DNA of 64,000 nucleotides, taken from positions 5,518,001-5,582,000 of the forward strand of contig OZ253569.1 in the NCBI GenBank assembly GCA_965262875.1, given 5' to 3'. Source of the stretch: JBALVT01 sp965262875. Lineage in GTDB: Bacteria; Pseudomonadota; Gammaproteobacteria; Pseudomonadales; Halieaceae. Shown here in pieces: positions 31,941-41,449 of the stretch; the first letter of the stretch is position 1, and every line of letters starts with the position of its first letter. The notes under the pieces are model-generated. The model was not told where the DNA came from. It ran no database searches and was given only the letters and a program-made list of their open reading frames with translations. Made by a program: the position numbers and the translations under genes.

Positions 31941-34916
31941 CGGCGACACTTTCTTTATTTATGGTATAGACACCATCGAGATAACTTGAATAAAAACGAA
32001 CGCCTTTTGGTGCCCTGGTTTTGCGCGTGTGTATCTCGCGCCAGGTCGACTCGAAGGGTGCAACAGGGGCGCAGTGAACCGCAAGATCGTGCCCTAGTGG
32101 TATCGTCTCCGGGTTTCCGAGGCGAGCCAAAACGGACTCGCAGGCGGACCGCTTGCCGCCAATGACACTGTCACGATCTGTTTGTATGATGGTCAGATAA
32201 ACATAGTCTTCATCTTCAACCGCCTGACGAACCTGTTCTACCGGCGCAAGAACACGATAGTTTTCCCAATCAACAGTTTTCTTCTCATCAAGATCCCAGG
32301 CGCTTCGTACGGCGGTAAAATCCTTGGCCAACGCAGAGCTATACAATTCTGTGGCATCAATATCCCGAAGCAACGAGTCCATGTCTTGCCAAACATCAAA
32401 AGCAAACATGGCATTGGTTTCGCCGGAGGATAAACCCATCGCAGCAGTGGGCTTGAGACTCAACAGATCCCGAATAATCCTTGCGTGTAACTGGCACAAG
32501 TAGGAAGAACCTGCCAGTTGCAAAGAAGGTAGTCTATGCCTGTCATCAGCACCATCAAACGCGGCAATCATCGCTGTGGCGGATTCAGGTATCTCATTGG
32601 CGAGTTGCGCGCTGAGTCCTGGCAAACCCAGAAACAGGTCTTTACCCATGCCCGGGTACGCAGACGCTGCGCCGGTAAATACCGCAGCGAGTTCTCCCTC
32701 CACCGGACCCTCTGAAAAACTAATGCCATCCAGTGACCAGGCCTTTAGATTTGCCTGTCCGTTGCCTGTGGAGAGTATGCTCTTTATCGCCCGCTGACGA
32801 AGCTTTGCAAAATCGCCGCGGTTACCAGCAAGTGCCGCCCTACATGATCCACCGGATGACTCAGAGCTCCTGAAGTTTCCCGACTTGATGTTGGCAACCA
32901 GTGACGCACGATCGGAAGCCTCATAGAGTTCCATTAGAGGTTGGTCTGTTGCAGCGAATGAGTGGGCGCCATCAACCGCCGTGTGTAACCGCCAGGAAGA
33001 CGATTCGCCGAATACCGATTGATTGTGAACCAGCATCGGCTCGGGTTTTATTCCGTGGCCGTGTTCGGAGCCTGAGCTTTGACCCGCCCTCAAACGTTGG
33101 ATACCCGCAGCGAGGTTTAACAATCCTTGTGCCGCATGTGCACCTGCTGTTTCGTTGTTGACAAGCACTGGCGGGGCGGCATCTCCCGGTTCAATCATCG
33201 CCAGTATCCGATCACCATCGATGAGTGCCTGATCGACAGACTTGATCACCATCAAAATTGCGGCATCGGCTGTTGTTGACGTTGTTGGCGCCGTCCTCTC
33301 TTTTGCAAGCCTGGCTATTGCTGCCGCGTGGACCTGCTCCCTACCTAATTCAACTGCACCCACAATCGCAGCATCCAACTCACCACGCCCGATAGCGGTC
33401 ATGGCAAGTTCCAGGGCAGCATCTCCAGAGAGCTCCTCTCGTGAGACGGTGAAACCAGGGCCGGTAATATTCAGCTGATTACTTAACCGGTTAGCGGGAA
33501 CATTGGGCATTTTACCAATAACGCTCGCTGCATTCGGTGAGGATGCAATCTCAGCATCGAGATCAATCATCTCACCGGCAGGATCCAGGTCCAGCAAACG
33601 CCAGCGTAAGCCATAGCGGCAGACTTCGCTATCGGTCTGCATTCCGATAAATATCCCGGTTCGATTGCGAGCTGTCTTTTCAATCCCCGCTTGCACTTCG
33701 GGCAACAAATCAAGCAGGACAAGCTGTTGGCCCAGGGCCTCCTTTAAATCGTTAGGCGGAAATGCCAGGGTCTTTGCCTTCAGGAAAATATGCCCGATGT
33801 CTGACGATTCACTGAGGGCGTCTGTGTCATGGCTTGTATCGCCGTTAGTGATAAAAAGTCGCCGCCCAAAGTCATCGGCATTAGCATCCTGGTCCGTTTT
33901 TACTGCAAGACTGACAATCGCGAATTTGGTTGATGGTTTGTTCTCGACAAACTCCGTCGCCTCAATTCTGTCATTCTCTTCCTGTACTATTAGATGGGCG
34001 TTATTACCGCCGAAACCAAAACTGCTAATCGCCGCCAGGCGCGGTCCGTCGCTTAACCACCTGCCTTTACCTTCCGGAACCCTGAATCCGCCAGCCGCTA
34101 TCGACCTTAAATTGGGTGTAGCATTGGGCGTGCCGGGAATTGTCGCATGCTCAAACGCCAGGATGATTTTTAACAGTCCTGCAACACCAGAGACTGTAAT
34201 CAGGTGCCCGAGATTACCCTTTAGTGATCCCAGGGGTAAATTGTCAGCGTCGGGGAAGACGGTGCTCAAGCTGCTTATCTCGGTGGAGTCCCCCACCTCG
34301 GTCCCCGTCGCATGACACTCAATAAACTGAACTTCGGTCGGGTCAATATCGGCGAGTTCATAAGCCTGCTTGATACAAGCCACCTGCCCGTCGGTTGACG
34401 GAGATAGAAATCCTCCGCTTCGTCCGTCGTTGGAAAGCCCAATCCCGCGAATGACGCCGTAAATTTTATCCCCGGCGGCGCGGGCATTCGTCAGCCGTTT
34501 TAGCGTGACAAATGCTGCCCCATCCGATGGCGCCAGGCCGTCGGCGCATTGACTGAAGGGTTGGCTGGTACCGGACTTGCTCAATGCGTTTAAAGCACAG
34601 AATCCCATATGGATGAAAAGTGGATCAGCCGCGTTGACAGCGTCTGCTAACATCAGGTCCGCCTTTCCTTCCTGCAGGCGATCACAGGCAATTTTGATGG
34701 CATACAGTCCCGACGCACAGGCTGCATCCAACGCCATCGTATTTCCACCAAGACCTAGCCCCTGAGCAACCAGCATGGCAGGCAAGCCCGACATGAAACG
34801 GTTTTCGGCTGCGACGCCTACTTCCGGGTTGTCACTGCCACGCATCTGCTGTAGCCAAACTTCCTCGGCAAAGCGACTGTGGGACCTCGTGGGATAGGAC
34901 AAATTTCCCATAACCA
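31941..34916 (-). pseudogene. Pfa/HglE-like polyketide or fatty-acid synthase fragment (KS-KS'-AT)
   Basis: A ~990-residue internal part of a large iterative synthase. The first ketosynthase has Cys in LDAACASGLY and His residues in IECHATGTEVGD and LKGNLGHLITVSG, so it would be active if complete, but its first ~100 residues are missing. A second KS-like domain lacks the Cys (around GPGFTVSREELSG), like a chain-length factor. An acyltransferase follows with the nucleophile in AAMGLSSGETNAMFAF. The order resembles Pfa/HglE-type secondary-lipid synthases. The 5' side is cut by a Tn3-like end at 34917 and the 3' side by IS21 at 31940; ACP, KR and DH parts are gone. Confidence 0.78.
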
Positions 34917-34954
34917 GGCGTCATCGCAAGGTTACTGCGCTGAGATACGTTAAG
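34917..34954 (+). repeat. Probable 38-bp terminal inverted repeat of a Tn3-family transposon
   Basis: Starts GGCGTCATCGC exactly where the synthase frame breaks, and ends GATACGTTAAG. Tn3 ends are usually 38 bp, begin with G and end in a CG-TAAG motif on the inner side, which fits. It lies 26 bases beyond the stop of the tnpA fragment, the usual spacing. The opposite end of the transposon was not found. Confidence 0.6.
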
Positions 34955-34980
34955 GGCCCATAATCAGCGAATTTTACCGT

Positions 34981-35209
34981 TTAGACCCACTTTCTTGCCG
35001 CCCCAGTGTGCAAAGGACGTTCGTTTGAGCGGTCAGCGGCCCCAGAGTCCCACACAGAGTCACCGGTCAGGTTGATATGATCCCATCCCAGGGGTGATAC
35101 GTGCTTGCGTAGGCTGGGGTCGGGGAGTTTTCCGATTTTGCGAAGATGCTCGGTGGCCTTGTCCATATACAGCGTGTTCCAGTAGACGATAGCAGCGATG
35201 ACCAGATTG
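34981..35209 (-). pseudogene. tnpA: Tn3-family transposase TnpA, C-terminal fragment
   Basis: About 75 codons: AAIVYWNTLYMDKATEHLRKIG followed by HVSPLGWDHINLTGDSVW, the well-known carboxyl end of Tn3-family transposases. A short variable tail follows, ending ARKWV. The upstream >900 codons are absent, replaced by the IS6 element that begins at 35210. It cannot be functional. It marks the left side of an old Tn3-like transposon whose recombinase gene survives in pieces at 37634 and 39312. Confidence 0.9.
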
Positions 35210-35286
35210 GGTTCTGTTGCATTTTGGCATCTCAATATGGACTTGCAGTATAATTTCGCCTCCAAATTTGGCAGAAGCATTTGACG

Positions 35287-35967
35287 ATGGCGATTAACTT
35301 CGGCGGACGGCATTTCAAAAAAGAAATCATCTTGCAGGCCGTACGTTGGTACGTCGCCTATTCGTTGAGCTATCGTGATATTGAAGAGTTGATGAAAGAG
35401 CGAGGCGTTGACGTGGATCATGTCACGATCCATCGATGGGTTGTTCACTATAGTCCTCAGCTTGAGAAAACATTTCAAAAAAGGAAGCTCAAAACGGGTG
35501 CCAGGTTACGAATGGACGAGACCTATATTAAGGTGAAAGGCCAATGGAAATACCTCTATCGTGCTGTCGACAAGCAAGGCAAAACCGTAGACTTCTTATT
35601 GACAGCAAGGCGCGATACAAAGGCTGCCAAGCGTTTTTTCAAGAAAATGATAAAACGTCAGGGTAACCCTTCACTGGTTAATATTGACAAGAGCGGATCA
35701 AATAAAGCGACTCTTGATCAAATAAATATTGCGGGTGAAAAGGGGATAGAAATACGCCAATGCAAGTATTTAAACAATCTGGTTGAGCAAGATCATCGTC
35801 AGATTAAAAAACTATTTCGGGCTACGTTGGGTTTTAAGAATTTCCATTGTGCGCAGAAAACGCTCACTGGATTTGAGCTGATGCATATGATTCAAAAGGG
35901 CCAAATGCTGCAAACCGGCGAGAGGGCTATGTCTCCGGCAGAACAATTTTACTCACTCGCTGCATAG
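35287..35967 (+). CDS. IS6-family transposase
   Basis: 226 residues from ATG 35287. It has an N-terminal HTH (LSYRDIEELMKERGVDVDHVTIHRW) and a DDE core: RMDETYIKVKGQW (Asp), SLVNIDKSGSNKATL (Asp) and KYLNNLVEQDHRQIKK (Glu). This is the full length for IS26-like enzymes, which move by replicative fusion or targeted conservative joining. The frame is intact. The gene's own right end lies 1.6 kb away because of the IS1182 insertion. Confidence 0.94.
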   Translation: MAINFGGRHFKKEIILQAVRWYVAYSLSYRDIEELMKERGVDVDHVTIHRWVVHYSPQLEKTFQKRKLKTGARLRMDETYIKVKGQWKYLYRAVDKQGKTVDFLLTARRDTKAAKRFFKKMIKRQGNPSLVNIDKSGSNKATLDQINIAGEKGIEIRQCKYLNNLVEQDHRQIKKLFRATLGFKNFHCAQKTLTGFELMHMIQKGQMLQTGERAMSPAEQFYSLAA

Positions 35968-35977
35968 TTGCGGCTAG

Positions 35978-37577
35978 CAGCCTGTCGGACTTAACCCAAC
36001 AACGTCATTATGAGATAATGTGGTCACACTGAAAAGTAACCGGGAATAAGTGATGGCCAATTTTGTAAACGTTGATCGAGAGACGGACTATCTATTTCCT
36101 CCCTCTATGTCGGACTGGTTACCTGAACACCACCTGGCACGGTTTGTCGTGGAGGTCGTTGATCAGCTCGATCTGTCTGAGCTCACCCGTCAATATGCCG
36201 GGCGTGGATCAAAGGCGCACCATCCAGCGGTCCTACTGAGTTTGCTGATCTACGGTTACGCCACCGGTGTGTTTTCCAGCCGTAAGATTGAGCGAGCCAC
36301 CCACGACTCCATTGCGTTTCGCTACCTGGCGGCCAACACGCATCCGGATCACGACACTATAGCGACCTTTCGACGCCGTTTTTTGCCTCAGCTTGAAGCA
36401 CTTTTTGTTCAGGTCTTGTTGCTGGCGCGTGAAATGAAGCTCATGAAGCTTGGGCGTATCGCCCTGGATGGCACCAAGATCAAGGCGAATGCCAGCAAGC
36501 ATAAGGCGCTTTCTTATGGCCACTTAAAGAAAATCGAAGCACAGCTCAAGACAGAAGTCAGCGCTCTCACTGCACAGGCAGAGGCGGCAGATCAAACGCC
36601 GGTAGCGGATGGCATGGACATTCCCGCGGAGATTTCCCGGCGCGAAACACGACTTGAGGCACTGGCTGCGGCCAAAGTAAAAATTGAAGAACGGGCGCAG
36701 GAGCGTTTTGCGCGTGAACAAGCCGAATACCAACAAAAACAAACCAAACGCCAAGCTCAGAGGGATACTGGAAAAAAGCCCCGGGGCCGGGAGCCTAAGC
36801 CACCGCTTCCCGGCCCTCGAGATAAAGACCAGATGAATTTGACCGATGAAGAGTCGCGTATCATGCCGGTATCTGGCGGCGGCTTTGAGCAGTGCTACAA
36901 CGCCCAGGCCAGTGTTGACACCGATACAATGCTCGTCGTCAGTACACACATGACACAGGCCCCGAACGACAAACAACAAATAAAGCCGGCCCTGACAAAG
37001 CTGAATACCCTGCCTGAAGAACTGGGCAAGGTGACCGACCTGCTGGCCGATACAGGCTATTTTAGCGGTGATAATGTAAAGGCTTGCGTAGAGGATAATA
37101 TCCAGCCTTTACTGGCAGTAGCGCGTGACCACCATCACCCGTGCGTTTTTGATCGGTTTGCCCCTGACGCCCCCACTCCGATAACGGATGATCAGGTGAG
37201 GCTCATGAAACATCAACTGACGACCCAATCCGGTCGAGCGCTGTACGCATTAAGAAAGCAAACGGTAGAGCCAGTGTTCGGCATCATCAAACACGTTATG
37301 GGGTTGAGGCAGTTCTCGATGCGAGGTTTGGACAAGGTTGCGGGCGAATGGACGCTGGCGACACTGGCATGGAATGTAAAGCGTATGAATGTGCTGAGAA
37401 TGGCATAATTAAGCGGTCATTTGCCGCATAAATGCCCATTACAGGGCTGGATAAAGGCGTGATGAAGGTTGACGTGGCTGCCCTGGGACAATCACATCTT
37501 CTGCGTGGTGTCCTGACAGCCCTGTAGCACGCTGGAGTATTAAATCGTGCCCGTCAGGAGCTGAGTCCGACAAACTG
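35978..37577 (+). mobile_element. IS1182-family element with CTAG duplication
   Basis: 1,600 bp bounded by CTAG at 35974 and 37578. The inverted ends are CAGCCTGTCGGACT and AGTCCGACAAACTG. It carries one transposase gene. It is inserted into the region between the IS6 transposase gene and the IS6 right end, so it is younger than that element. The 169 bases after the transposase gene hold no gene. Confidence 0.92.
36053..37408 (+). CDS. IS1182-family transposase
   Basis: 451 residues. It has an N-terminal DUF772-like domain (YLFPPSMSDWLPEHHLARFVVEV, LLSLLIYGYATGVFSSRKIE) and a DDE core with GRIALDGTKIKANASKH (Asp), VTDLLADTGYFSGDN (Asp) and KQTVEPVFGIIKHVMGLRQF (Glu). A long charged coiled stretch lies between the first and second Asp. 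The frame is open throughout, so the element is probably active. Confidence 0.93.
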   Translation: MANFVNVDRETDYLFPPSMSDWLPEHHLARFVVEVVDQLDLSELTRQYAGRGSKAHHPAVLLSLLIYGYATGVFSSRKIERATHDSIAFRYLAANTHPDHDTIATFRRRFLPQLEALFVQVLLLAREMKLMKLGRIALDGTKIKANASKHKALSYGHLKKIEAQLKTEVSALTAQAEAADQTPVADGMDIPAEISRRETRLEALAAAKVKIEERAQERFAREQAEYQQKQTKRQAQRDTGKKPRGREPKPPLPGPRDKDQMNLTDEESRIMPVSGGGFEQCYNAQASVDTDTMLVVSTHMTQAPNDKQQIKPALTKLNTLPEELGKVTDLLADTGYFSGDNVKACVEDNIQPLLAVARDHHHPCVFDRFAPDAPTPITDDQVRLMKHQLTTQSGRALYALRKQTVEPVFGIIKHVMGLRQFSMRGLDKVAGEWTLATLAWNVKRMNVLRMA

Positions 37578-37633
37578 CTAGGGAAAGCCCGCGGAGAAAT
37601 ACTTAAGCCTATTCGTCAGATTGCAACAGAGCC

Positions 37634-37830
37634 GCTGAGAGAGCTGGACTGGAAATCGTTCAGGAATACCTGGATATCGCGGTCTCAGGAAAGAAGCAAG
37701 GTCGCCCACAGCTCGATGCATTGCTTCAAGCCGCACGACATCATGAATTTGATTGTATATTGGTTTGGAAGTTTGACCGCTTTGCTCGGTCTACCAAGCA
37801 CTTACTGACGGCACTGGAGGAATTTAACTA
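37634..37830 (+). pseudogene. Serine recombinase (resolvase-like), middle fragment
   Basis: About 65 codons, GLEIVQEYLDIAVSGKKQGRP then FDCILVWKFDRFARSTKHLLTAL, the centre of a serine-recombinase catalytic domain. The N-terminus with the catalytic Ser is lost at the IS6 end (37633). The right side breaks at EEFN, where an IS5-like element is inserted with TAACTA repeated on both sides. It continues in frame at 39312. It is likely the resolvase of the Tn3-like transposon. Confidence 0.85.
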
Positions 37831-39311
37831 GTCGACCCTGAAAAACGCTTAACATGTTGATTGTATTAGATAATACTGGGTATTTGTGAGATGATTTCGA
37901 CCAGTTTCAAGCCTATTTGGCACCTAATCCGGTCGAAACAAAGGTGGCTCTCGATGAAAGATTCTTCCCCCGATCACCATCAAATGAGTTTTATGGCTGC
38001 TGGGTTGATGGATCAACTCAATCCGAAACACCCTCTGTTACATCTTGCGCGAACCATACCCTGGGACTTTTTTGAATCGGAGTTCGCTCCCTTGTATGCG
38101 GCAACTGGCAGGCCTGCCAAACCCGTACGCTTGATGGTGGGTTTATCTATTCTCAAGCATATGGAAAATGTCAGCGACGAGGTTATCGTGCAACACTGGG
38201 TACAAAACCCGTATTACCAGGCATTTTGCGGGGAGGTTGAATTCCAGTGGTCATTCCCTTGTGACCCATCCGATCTGGTGTACTTCCGCAAGCGAGTCGG
38301 CGAAAAGGGATTTGAAAAAATATTGGCATCCTCTATCACCATTCATGGTGAGAAAGCGGTCGAAGAGGAAGTCTGTATTGACACCACAGTACAGGAAAAA
38401 AACATCACCTTTCCCACCGATGCAAAGTTGTACCGAAAGATTATTGTTCGTTGCCTGAAATTGGCCAGGAAAGAAGGGATAACACTTCGCCGCAGTTATG
38501 CCAAGGAAATTAAGCAAAGAAAACTGGAATGTCGTTTTGCGGGACATCCCAGGAACCGTGCCAAGGCCCGCAAAGCCGTTAAGCGGCTAAAGACCATTGC
38601 CGGTCGTTTAGTGCGGGAATTGGAGCGTAAACTGCCACTCGACATTCTGGAAAAGCTGGCAGAGGACTTTGCACTATTCCATCGTGGACTGAACCAGAAG
38701 CGAGGGGATACGAACAAGCTGTACAGCTTGCACGAACCCCATGTCTACTGCATGAGTAAAGGCAAAGAGCATAAGCGCTATGAATTTGGCACCAAGGTTT
38801 CTATCACGACAACTCGGGATTCAAAAATCATTGTTGGTGCCATGGCCTTTGATACGAACAAATTTGATGGTCATACGCTGCCGGAGGTGCTGTTGCAATT
38901 GAAGCGGCTTAACAAACTGAAACCGGCCGTTGGCTTATGTGATCGGGGTTACAAAGGGAAGAAAAAGATCAATGACACGCGGATCATAATGCCCAGCACA
39001 GGTACTCGGGATACGGATAGTGCCTACCAGGTGCTGATGCGGAAACGTTTTAGAAAGCGGGCTGGCATAGAGCCGGTGATCGGTCACCTGAAGTCGGATC
39101 ATCGATTGAACAAAAGTTATCTCAAAGGATTTGAAGGCGACCAGATTAACGTACTGATGGCTGCTGCTGCGTTTAACTTCAGGAAGTGGATGAGATTGTT
39201 TTTATTGGCCCCGAAAACGGCTTCCTTATGGAGTCGTTTAACGCAGTTTATTATCAAGCCACGGCATTACGGCGATGCCGTGATGGCCAATTAGGCTTTT
39301 TCAGGGTCGAC
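37831..39311 (+). mobile_element. IS5-type element splitting the recombinase gene
   Basis: Inverted ends are GTCGACCCTGAAAAA at 37831 and TTTTTCAGGGTCGAC ending at 39311. TAACTA occurs directly outside each end; part of it may belong to the palindromic end, so the true duplication may be four bases. Removing the element and one TAACTA restores LTALEEFNYLNIRFVSIQ in frame. Confidence 0.88.
37891..39294 (+). CDS. IS5-family (DDE) transposase
   Basis: A frame of up to 467 residues. An in-frame ATG at 37954 (MKDSSPDHHQMSF) is an alternative start. N-terminal DUF772-like segment: RPAKPVRLMVGLSILKHMENVSDEV. DDE residues are probably EVCIDTTVQEKNI (Asp), GLCDRGYKGKKK (Asp) and KRAGIEPVIGHLKSDHRL (Glu). 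A positively charged region lies between them. The family assignment (IS5 group) rests on domain order and may be refined by a database search. The frame appears intact. Confidence 0.85.
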   Translation: MISTSFKPIWHLIRSKQRWLSMKDSSPDHHQMSFMAAGLMDQLNPKHPLLHLARTIPWDFFESEFAPLYAATGRPAKPVRLMVGLSILKHMENVSDEVIVQHWVQNPYYQAFCGEVEFQWSFPCDPSDLVYFRKRVGEKGFEKILASSITIHGEKAVEEEVCIDTTVQEKNITFPTDAKLYRKIIVRCLKLARKEGITLRRSYAKEIKQRKLECRFAGHPRNRAKARKAVKRLKTIAGRLVRELERKLPLDILEKLAEDFALFHRGLNQKRGDTNKLYSLHEPHVYCMSKGKEHKRYEFGTKVSITTTRDSKIIVGAMAFDTNKFDGHTLPEVLLQLKRLNKLKPAVGLCDRGYKGKKKINDTRIIMPSTGTRDTDSAYQVLMRKRFRKRAGIEPVIGHLKSDHRLNKSYLKGFEGDQINVLMAAAAFNFRKWMRLFLLAPKTASLWSRLTQFIIKPRHYGDAVMAN

Positions 39312-39648
39312 TAACTATCTGAATATTCGTTTTGTCAGCATCCAGGATCAAGTCGATACGACGTCCCCGATGGGTAAAGCGATGTTTACCCTCATTGGCG
39401 CAATGGCCGAGTTAGAGTCCTCATTGATCAGTGAGCGAGTCACCGCTGGTATGATGGCTGCGAAGGCACGAGGCAAGCACCTCGGTCGACCGTCTACGTC
39501 AATCAACTTAGTGACAAAGATAGAGAAGATGGCCAGAACAACGGATTTGAGTGTGCGGCAGATCTATCTAAAAATCGATAAGCGTGCTGGCCGTGGCGTA
39601 GTTGGACATATCGTTAAACGGGTACGTAGCAACGGTGCTACAGGCTAA
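39312..39648 (+). pseudogene. Serine recombinase, C-terminal fragment
   Basis: Continuation of the recombinase after the IS5-type element: NYLNIRFVSIQDQVDTTSPMGKAMFTLIGAMAELES contains the dimer interface and E-helix, and ISERVTAGMMAAKARGKHLGRPS leads into a C-terminal HTH (TTDLSVRQIYLKIDKRAGRG). An ATG-led frame starts at 39370 but lacks the catalytic domain. The 5' end of the gene is lost at the IS6 junction and its middle is at 37634-37830. Confidence 0.88.
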
Positions 39649-39693
39649 GTGACAACTTTTTAACTAACGACACTACTTTTAAGGAGAACCACA

Positions 39694-39951
39694 ATGACAC
39701 CTGAAATCTTAACCATGCTCGGCATGACCACCGCGATTCTTTTTACCCTCTGGCAGATGAATAATAGTCTGCGTTTGGAAATACGTGGTGAGTTCAAGTC
39801 CGTTCGTGATGAAATCAAAGCCGTAGATGACAAAATCGATGGCTTGCGTACCGAAATGGGCAAGCTCGACTCTCGCATGTCCCGCGTCGAGGGACTGATC
39901 GATGGTTTGCGTGAGGCCATAGCGGCCATTGCCTCACGGTCTGCGGCTTAA
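39694..39951 (+). CDS. Small membrane-anchored coiled-coil protein
   Basis: 85 residues: an N-terminal hydrophobic helix (LTMLGMTTAILFTLWQM) then a heptad-patterned region of repeated short units (VRDEIKAVDDKIDGLRTEMGKLDSRMSRVEGLIDGLREAI). A ribosome-binding site (AAGGAG) precedes the ATG. Short proteins of this type occur widely beside mobile elements and toxin or phage genes, but I cannot name this one. It lies 45 bases after the recombinase fragment and may be cargo of the old Tn3-like unit. Confidence 0.6.
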   Translation: MTPEILTMLGMTTAILFTLWQMNNSLRLEIRGEFKSVRDEIKAVDDKIDGLRTEMGKLDSRMSRVEGLIDGLREAIAAIASRSAA

Positions 39952-39960
39952 ACGAACCTC

Positions 39961-40011
39961 GCGCTCCCGCTACGTCAGACTGATAAATCAGCCTGTACGT
40001 AGCGGGAGCGC
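39961..40011. terminator. Strong 15-bp hairpin after the coiled-coil gene
   Basis: GCGCTCCCGCTACGT pairs exactly with ACGTAGCGGGAGCGC around a 21-base loop that can itself fold (CTGAT/ATCAG). It starts 9 bases after the stop codon. There is no T tract, so it may be a processing or stability structure rather than a classical terminator. Confidence 0.55.
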
Positions 40012-40054
40012 TGCATTTAACGGGTAGTGACGCACATTAACACACGCAAAAGTC

Positions 40055-41449
40055 TTTTCCAATATGAAATGAGCCTGAAACCCGGGAATGTGGCGGAAGT
40101 TGATTCCAACATAAAATGAGCCTGAAATAGTCCTTGTAGTCGTTCATGATCAGCGGATGAAAACGATCATGAGCTTAGAACATCTGAATACCCTGGGTGC
40201 CATCAAACAGTTTCTCGACGGCACACAGGAAGTAGCCTTCAACGTGGCCACTGAGAAATCTGAACGCTATCGCTGGGTACAGAAGGCACTGGTGAAGCAC
40301 CGATACTTACAGCTTGGCAAAACAGACCGGGGAACCGTCACCCGCTACCTGATAAAGGTAACCGGCTACTCCCTGGCCCAGACCAGGCGCCTGATACGCC
40401 AATACGTCAAAACAGGCACCGTCTCGGTGAAACCAGCTCGGCGTAATGGCTTCAAGCGCGCCTACACTGACGCCGATATACGCCTATTGGCGAGTATGGA
40501 TGAGCAACATGGTCAGCCCAGCGGCGCGGTACTTAAAAAGCTCTGTGAGCGGGCTTATCAGCGCTTTGGCCAAGCCGACTATCGACGCCTGGCGGGTATT
40601 TCGGTTTCTCACCTGTACAACCTGCGGGCCTCCAAGACCTACCAGAGGCAGCGCTGTGTCTTGACAAAGACACGACCTAAGGCCGCCTCTATTGGCCAGC
40701 GGCGCAAACCTTGCCCGAACGATCAACCAGGCTATATCCGCATTGACTCTGTCCATCAAGGTGATCAGGACAAACGCAAAGGAATCTACCACGTCAATGC
40801 CGTGGATGAGGTGACACAGTTCCAGATCATCGTCACGCTGGAACGTATTAGCGAGGCGTTTATGCTGCCAGCCCTCAGGCAGATTCTGGCTGCCTTCCCC
40901 TTTAAAATACGGGGCTTTCACGCAGACAATGGCGGCGAATATATCAACTACACCGTTGCTGAGCTTCTGGACAAGTTGCACATTGAATTTACCAAATCAC
41001 GGCCCCGGCACAGTAACGACAATGGTTTGGTTGAGAGTAAAAATGGCTCGGTCATTCGCAAACTCTATGGCTATACCCACATACCTCAGCAGTACGCCAC
41101 GGATTTCACTGAACTCAATAGCCATCAAGTCTACCGATACGTCAATTTCCACCGGCCCTGCTATTTCCCCACCACCATTATTGATGAGAAGGGCAAGGAG
41201 CGGAAGAAATACCGCTACAACGACATGATGACACCCTATGAGAAATTCCGCTCCCTGGCCAAACCCAGCCAATATTTAAAGCCGGGAATCACCTTTAGAA
41301 ATCTGGATGCATTCGCCAATGAAATGACGGACAATGAGGCCGCTGAACAACTAAATTCAGCACGAGATCACTTATTTCAGCAACTCCATGAGCGACTCAA
41401 GATAAGGGCTTAATACACCCTCCCTTCAGGCTCATTTCATATTGGAAAA
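40055..41449 (+). mobile_element. IS481-like element with 25-bp perfect terminal inverted repeats
   Basis: Left end 40055-40079 (TTTTCCAATATGAAATGAGC...) and right end 41425-41449 are exact inverted copies. A second, slightly changed copy of the motif (CCAACATAAAATGAGCCTG) lies at about 40107-40127, inside the left end and in direct orientation, so the left end has two probable transposase-binding sites. One transposase gene lies between. No target duplication is evident. Confidence 0.85.
40157..41413 (+). CDS. Integrase-core transposase (IS481/ISNCY-like)
   Basis: 418 residues. The N-terminal half is an HTH region (KVTGYSLAQTRRLIRQYVKTG; RRLAGISVSHLYNLRASK). The rve-type core includes GYIRIDSVHQGDQ (Asp), IRGFHADNGGEYIN (Asp) and NGLVESKNGSVIRK (Glu). 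The C-terminus holds RYNDMMTPYEKFRSL. The frame is open and begins with an ATG; an internal ATG lies four codons on. It is not a classical IS481 by length, so the family name is provisional. Confidence 0.85.
   Translation: MKTIMSLEHLNTLGAIKQFLDGTQEVAFNVATEKSERYRWVQKALVKHRYLQLGKTDRGTVTRYLIKVTGYSLAQTRRLIRQYVKTGTVSVKPARRNGFKRAYTDADIRLLASMDEQHGQPSGAVLKKLCERAYQRFGQADYRRLAGISVSHLYNLRASKTYQRQRCVLTKTRPKAASIGQRRKPCPNDQPGYIRIDSVHQGDQDKRKGIYHVNAVDEVTQFQIIVTLERISEAFMLPALRQILAAFPFKIRGFHADNGGEYINYTVAELLDKLHIEFTKSRPRHSNDNGLVESKNGSVIRKLYGYTHIPQQYATDFTELNSHQVYRYVNFHRPCYFPTTIIDEKGKERKKYRYNDMMTPYEKFRSLAKPSQYLKPGITFRNLDAFANEMTDNEAAEQLNSARDHLFQQLHERLKIRA

Larger units (their letters stand above)
35210..37633 (+). 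mobile_element. IS6-family element interrupted by IS1182
   Basis: Ends are GGTTCTGTTGCA at 35210 and TGCAACAGAGCC at 37633, the GGxxCTGTTGCA type typical of IS26/IS6. The transposase is at 35287-35967. A 1.6-kb IS1182 element with a CTAG duplication sits between the transposase and the right end; without it the element is ~820 bp, normal for IS6. Outside flanks do not form an 8-bp duplication, so the sequences on the two sides were brought together by a deletion or cointegrate event. Confidence 0.88.

Noticed and set aside
33665..34315. A 216-codon plus-strand ORF
   Set aside because: Antisense to the KS domains of the synthase fragment; composition (Ser/Pro/Leu-rich) fits a shadow frame.
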